Assembly (NCBI RefSeq): GCF_000472785.1 | Contig: NZ_AXAL01000010.1 | Coordinates: 186,001 to 250,000, forward strand | Origin: Mesorhizobium loti CJ3sym | GTDB lineage: Bacteria > Pseudomonadota > Alphaproteobacteria > Rhizobiales > Rhizobiaceae | Length of the DNA stretch: 64,000 bases | Direction: 5' to 3' | In this document: positions 60,534 through 64,000 of the stretch, in pieces | How positions within the stretch are numbered: position 1 is the first letter of the stretch | How the letters are laid out: each line of letters begins with the position of its first letter | The notes under the pieces: generated by a model | Databases searched by the model: none | Seen by the model: the letters and a program-made list of their open reading frames with translations, nothing else | Told to the model about the DNA's origin: nothing | Program-made: the position numbers and the translations under genes

Positions 60534-61646
60534 TTACTTCGTGATCGCCGTGGTGAATTCGGCGATGCTCATGGCCTTGACCGCGTCCCAGTCCCAGTCG
60601 ATGCCGATGCCGGGCTCGTCGGGCGCCAGTGCGTGGCCATCCTCGATGCGCATGTGCTTGCCGGTCAAGTCATCGAGTTGCGGAATGTACTCGACATATC
60701 GACCGTTCTGAACAGCGCAGGTCAGGCTGACATGCAGTTCCATCAGGAAGTGTGGGCAGACCGGAATGTCGAAGGCCTCCGCCGCATGCGCGATCTTGAG
60801 CCACGGAGTGATACCGCCGATGCGGCCGACATCGACCTGCACGATGGAGCAGGCGCCTTTCTGCATATATTCGCGGAAATGGCGGATGGAATAGAGCGAC
60901 TCGCCGATGGCGATCGGCGTCGGCGTCGAGTTCGACAGGCGCACATGGCCATCAATATCGTCGGCCGGCAGCGGCTCCTCGATCCAGGCCAGATCGAGCT
61001 CGCGCAGTCTTGCCGCGCGCCGGATCGCTTCATCCACCGAAAAACCCTGATTGGCGTCGGTCATGATCTCGTAGCCGTCGCCGACAGCCTTGCGCACCGC
61101 CGAAAGGCGAGCGAGATCTTCCGACCCGTGCGGCCTGCCGATCTTCACCTTCGAGCCGCGAAATCCTTTCGCCTTGGCGGCCAGCGCGTCATCGACCAGC
61201 GCTTGCGTCTCGATGTGCAGCCAGCCACCCTCGGTCGTGTAGAGCGGGCAACGGTCCTTGGCGCCACCGGCCAGTTTCCACAGCGGCAGGCCCTGTTTCT
61301 TGGCCCTGAGATCCCACAGTGCGGTGTCGATCGCGGCGATGGCGATGGCGGTGATTGCGCCGATCGTCGTGGCATGCGTGGCGAATTCGAGATCGTGCCA
61401 GATCGCCTCGATCATGTCGGGGTCGCGACCGATCAGGCGCGGCACAAGATGGTCTGACAAAAGCCGCATGACCGACGAGCCGCCAGTGCCTATCGTGTAG
61501 CTGTAGCCGGTGCCGACCGCGCCGTCGGAATCGGTGATCGTGACGATCGGCGTCTCCTGGCTGACAAAGCTCTGGATAGCGTCGGTGCGCTTGACCTTGG
61601 GCACAAGGTCCACCATCCGCAGTTCTATCTTTTCGATTCTAGCCAT
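60534..61646 (-). CDS. Mandelate racemase/sugar-acid dehydratase (enolase superfamily)
   Basis: 370 residues. N-terminal capping domain then barrel with the KxK base (Lys166-Val-Lys168), metal ligands Asp197 (DANQ), Glu223 (EEP) and Glu249 (IGES), and a probable His-Asp dyad Asp272/His299 (CPHF). This set fits the mandelate-racemase subgroup, which includes L-fuconate, L-rhamnonate, galactarate and related acid-sugar dehydratases. Exact sugar acid unknown; the mutarotase suggests a 6-deoxy or pentose-derived sugar. Confidence 0.88.
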   Translation of the reverse strand: MARIEKIELRMVDLVPKVKRTDAIQSFVSQETPIVTITDSDGAVGTGYSYTIGTGGSSVMRLLSDHLVPRLIGRDPDMIEAIWHDLEFATHATTIGAITAIAIAAIDTALWDLRAKKQGLPLWKLAGGAKDRCPLYTTEGGWLHIETQALVDDALAAKAKGFRGSKVKIGRPHGSEDLARLSAVRKAVGDGYEIMTDANQGFSVDEAIRRAARLRELDLAWIEEPLPADDIDGHVRLSNSTPTPIAIGESLYSIRHFREYMQKGACSIVQVDVGRIGGITPWLKIAHAAEAFDIPVCPHFLMELHVSLTCAVQNGRYVEYIPQLDDLTGKHMRIEDGHALAPDEPGIGIDWDWDAVKAMSIAEFTTAITK

Positions 61647-61651
61647 GTCGG

Positions 61652-62749
61652 TCAGCTCCGCAATGTCTTTCCGGTGTCGGTGGCGAACAGATGCGCCTGC
61701 GACATGTCGAGGCTCATGGCGACCCGCTCGCCCGGCCGCAGTGGCCTCGGGTTCAGCATCCGCGACACCCAGTCGGTACCGTTGAATTCGACGAACACCA
61801 GCGTCTCGTTGCCGAGCGGCTCAGTGACCGTGACCGGCAGCTCAATCTGATGGACGTCGGCGGCACCGCCGGAACTGATACCATGGCCAGCCGGATAGAT
61901 ATCATCCGGCCGCAGCCCGAACACGACCTTGTCGCCGGTCGCGACATTGGCCTTGAACTGGCCTGGCAGGGGCAGTTTCTCGCCGCTGGAAAAAACCATC
62001 TGGCCGTCATCGATCGTTGCCTCATGCAAATTCATCGGCGGCGAGCCGATGAAGCCGGCAACGAAGCGCGTCGCTGGCCGCCGGAACACCTCGTCGGGCG
62101 TGCCGACCTGTTCGATATGGCCGTCGCGCATGATGACGATGCGGTCGGCCAGCGTCATCGCCTCGACCTGGTCATGGGTGACATAGATCACAGTCGACTG
62201 CACCTTGGCATGCAGCTTCTTGATCTCGGTACGCATCTGCGTCCTGAGCTTGGCATCGAGATTGGACAGCGGCTCGTCAAACAGGAACACATCGGGATCG
62301 CGCACGATGGCGCGGCCCATGGCGACACGCTGGCGCTGGCCGCCGGACAGCTGCGACGGGCGGCGGTCGAGCAGCGTATCAAGCCCGAGTATGGCCGAGG
62401 CTTCGGCGACGCGGCGCTCCATGTCTTCCTTGGCGGCGCCAGCGATCTTCAGCGAGAAGCCGAGATTCTCGCGCACCGTCATGTGCGGATAAAGCGCGTA
62501 GGACTGGAACACCATCGAGATGTTGCGCGAACGCGGCGGCAGATCGTTGACGACGCGTCCGCCGATTTCGATCGAGCCGGCGCTGATTTCCTCCAGCCCG
62601 GCGATCATGCGCAGCGTCGTCGACTTGCCGCAGCCGGAGGGGCCGACCAGCGCGATGAATTCACGGTCGGCGATGTCGAGATCGATGCCATGCACGATCC
62701 CGATATTGCCGTAGCGCTTGGTCAGTTTTTTGAGGGAGACCGTTGCCAT
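61652..62749 (-). CDS. Sugar ABC transporter ATPase (UgpC/MalK type)
   Basis: 365 residues. Walker A GPSGCGKSTTLR, signature LSGGQRQRVAMGRAIV, Walker B LFDEPLSNLDAKLR, then THDQVEAMTLADR; the C-terminal ~120 residues are a TOBE domain. ATPase for the two permeases downstream in coordinate order. 4 bp separate it from the permease stop. Confidence 0.93.
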   Translation of the reverse strand: MATVSLKKLTKRYGNIGIVHGIDLDIADREFIALVGPSGCGKSTTLRMIAGLEEISAGSIEIGGRVVNDLPPRSRNISMVFQSYALYPHMTVRENLGFSLKIAGAAKEDMERRVAEASAILGLDTLLDRRPSQLSGGQRQRVAMGRAIVRDPDVFLFDEPLSNLDAKLRTQMRTEIKKLHAKVQSTVIYVTHDQVEAMTLADRIVIMRDGHIEQVGTPDEVFRRPATRFVAGFIGSPPMNLHEATIDDGQMVFSSGEKLPLPGQFKANVATGDKVVFGLRPDDIYPAGHGISSGGAADVHQIELPVTVTEPLGNETLVFVEFNGTDWVSRMLNPRPLRPGERVAMSLDMSQAHLFATDTGKTLRS

Positions 62750-62753
62750 GGGA

Positions 62754-63620
62754 TCAGCCTTTCACCGCGCCGGAGGTCAGGCCGCCGACAAGGTGTTTCT
62801 GGACAATGAAGGTGAGGGTGAGCGCCGGAATGATCATCACCACGGCGAGCGCGCACATGCCGCGCCAGTCGATGGTGAACTCGGCCGTGTAGTCGAGCAG
62901 GCCGACCGGCAGCGTCTTGGCGCTGACCGAGCGGGTCAGTTGCGAGGCCAACGCGAATTCGTTCCAGCAGGTCAGGAAGGCGAAGATGGCGGCCGACGCA
63001 ATGCCAGGCCCGGCGAGCGGGAACTCCACCTGCCAGAAAGCCTGCCAGCGCGTGCAGCCATCGATCTGCGCGGCCTCCGCCAGATCCTTGGGCACCTGGC
63101 GGAAGAAGCCGTCGATCAGCCAGATCGTGAACGGCACGTTGAGCGCGACATAGGCAAGGATCACCCCGAAATGCGTGTCGATGATGCCGAGCCGCACATA
63201 GAGGAAGAACAACGGCAGCGACAGTGCGATGCCCGGCACCGTGCGCGTCAGCATCAGGCCGAGGAAGACGCTCGATTTGCCGCGGAAGCGGTAGCGCGCA
63301 AAGGCATAGCCGCCGGCCATGCCGATCGCCACCGCAATCACCGTCGAGGTCACCGAGATGATCAGCGAGTTGCGGAAATATTCGATCACCGGGATGCCGC
63401 CTTTGCCGATACCGCTGAACATCGAGACATAGGCGTCGAACGAAATCTCCTGCGGAATCCAGACAGGCGGCTTGGCCATGATCTCGACGGTCGGCCGCAG
63501 CGACGATATGACGATCCAGAGGCCCGGCAAGCAGATCGTCAGCATCGCCAGGAACAGGCCGATGCGATAGACGATGCCGAGCAGCCGGCGCTTCAGGCGG
63601 GCGGAAGAATTCTCGTCCAT
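62754..63620 (-). CDS. Sugar ABC transporter permease (MalG-like)
   Basis: 288 residues from ATG 63620 (TGATG overlap with the preceding gene's stop); longer frames run through that gene. Six helices and the EAA loop DLAEAAQIDGCTRWQAFWQVEFPLAGPG, typical of the CUT1 family second permease. Confidence 0.9.
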   Translation of the reverse strand: MDENSSARLKRRLLGIVYRIGLFLAMLTICLPGLWIVISSLRPTVEIMAKPPVWIPQEISFDAYVSMFSGIGKGGIPVIEYFRNSLIISVTSTVIAVAIGMAGGYAFARYRFRGKSSVFLGLMLTRTVPGIALSLPLFFLYVRLGIIDTHFGVILAYVALNVPFTIWLIDGFFRQVPKDLAEAAQIDGCTRWQAFWQVEFPLAGPGIASAAIFAFLTCWNEFALASQLTRSVSAKTLPVGLLDYTAEFTIDWRGMCALAVVMIIPALTLTFIVQKHLVGGLTSGAVKG

Positions 63621-64000
63621 CACCACTCCGCACCGATCTGCGTGCGCGCCGCGGCGAGCTTGTTGAAGAAGTAGACGGTGAAGGCGATCGACAGCAGGAT
63701 CGAGAAATAGGCCATGGCGTTGGCCATGCCCATGCGCCCGTCGCTGTAGGCGGTGCGCGCCACCAGTGTCCACAACAGCTCGGTGCGGCCGGCCGGCCCG
63801 CCGTCGGTCATGATCTTGACGATGTCATAGGCGCGCGCGACGTCGAGCGAGCGGATGGTCATGGCGATGTAGGCGAAGGGCATGACGAACGGCCACGTCA
63901 CATAGCGGAACGTCTGCCACGGCGTGCAGCCGTCGACGCGCGCCGCCTCGATCGGCTCCTTGGGCATGGCGAGCAGGCCGGCGAGGATCAGGATGGCGAA
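63620..64000 (-). CDS. Sugar ABC transporter permease (MalF-like), truncated by window end
   Basis: The frame is open to base 64000, so only the C-terminal part (about 126 residues) is seen. It contains the EAA motif PKEPIEAARVDGCTPWQTFRYVTWPFVMPF and a last pair of helices. CUT1-type first permease; the binding-protein gene is expected beyond the window. Confidence 0.88.
   Translation of the reverse strand, partial: FAILILAGLLAMPKEPIEAARVDGCTPWQTFRYVTWPFVMPFAYIAMTIRSLDVARAYDIVKIMTDGGPAGRTELLWTLVARTAYSDGRMGMANAMAYFSILLSIAFTVYFFNKLAAARTQIGAEW

Noticed and set aside
1..64000. CRISPR arrays, tRNA/rRNA genes, integrases or intact insertion sequences
   Set aside because: No regularly spaced repeats, cloverleaf genes or transposase motifs were seen. 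The only mobile-like item is the palindromic element at 50434-50576.

Overview
The window is GC-rich, densely packed accessory DNA from an alphaproteobacterium. Abundant ABC importers each paired with a catabolic enzyme set, many GntR-type regulators, 4-8 bp ATGA-type gene overlaps and a complete phnWAY phosphonate pathway of the kind known from Sinorhizobium all point to Rhizobiales, most likely Mesorhizobium or a close relative. This is an inference from gene content and style; there is no rRNA or tRNA marker in the window. I see no CRISPR array, tRNA, integrase or intact insertion sequence.

Layout. 1-4.6 kb: the end of a polyamine-type binding protein, then a GntR/FCD regulator divergent from a fumarylacetoacetase-fold hydrolase, an amidohydrolase and a V4R-domain protein. 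5.0-7.6 kb: a flavin monooxygenase with twin palindromic operators, and S-formylglutathione hydrolase. 7.7-14.3 kb (minus strand): a BMP-type nucleoside ABC importer (binding protein, double ATPase, two permeases) followed by two nucleoside hydrolases. 14.6-20.1 kb: two tandem AA_synth (DUF1185) proteins; a minus-strand operon of isochorismatase-like hydrolase, MarR regulator and enamidase-like amidohydrolase; and, divergent from it, an NAD epimerase plus an SDR. The divergent promoter holds two oppositely oriented copies of a 19-bp near-palindrome.

20.2-28.7 kb: a DAO-type oxidase, then a catabolic unit made of an SDR, a divergent histidinol-dehydrogenase paralogue, a zinc alcohol dehydrogenase, a HutC-type GntR regulator and a taurine/sulfonate-type ABC importer. 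Matching operators sit before the SDR and before the binding protein. I regard this as the best candidate for an undescribed pathway; dihydroxypropanesulfonate-like polyol sulfonates are a plausible but unproven substrate class. 28.7-36.8 kb: duplicated small secreted Gly/His-rich proteins, a DHA2 efflux pump, a heterodimeric ABC exporter with one degenerate ATP site, and a long 2-hydroxyacid dehydrogenase-like protein. 37-41.6 kb: a frameshifted HD-domain gene, an acyltransferase, a GntR regulator, and a chimera of two gene fragments followed by a nucleotidyltransferase-like gene.

41.7-45.1 kb: a DeoR regulator and a dimethylglycine/sarcosine dehydrogenase-like flavoprotein. 45.1-58.7 kb: a 2-aminoethylphosphonate system comprising a LysR regulator, a Na/Pi transporter, PhnW, PhnA, PhnY, a class III PLP enzyme (PbfA-like), a 2-hydroxyacid dehydrogenase and the PhnSTUV importer. 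Three intergenic regions of this system share a GATTT(T/G)AC element. 58.7-64 kb (minus strand): a sugar or sugar-acid operon with two permeases (one cut by the window end), a UgpC/MalK ATPase, an enolase-superfamily dehydratase, an L-rhamnose mutarotase homologue, a Gfo/Idh/MocA oxidoreductase and a MaoC-type hydratase.
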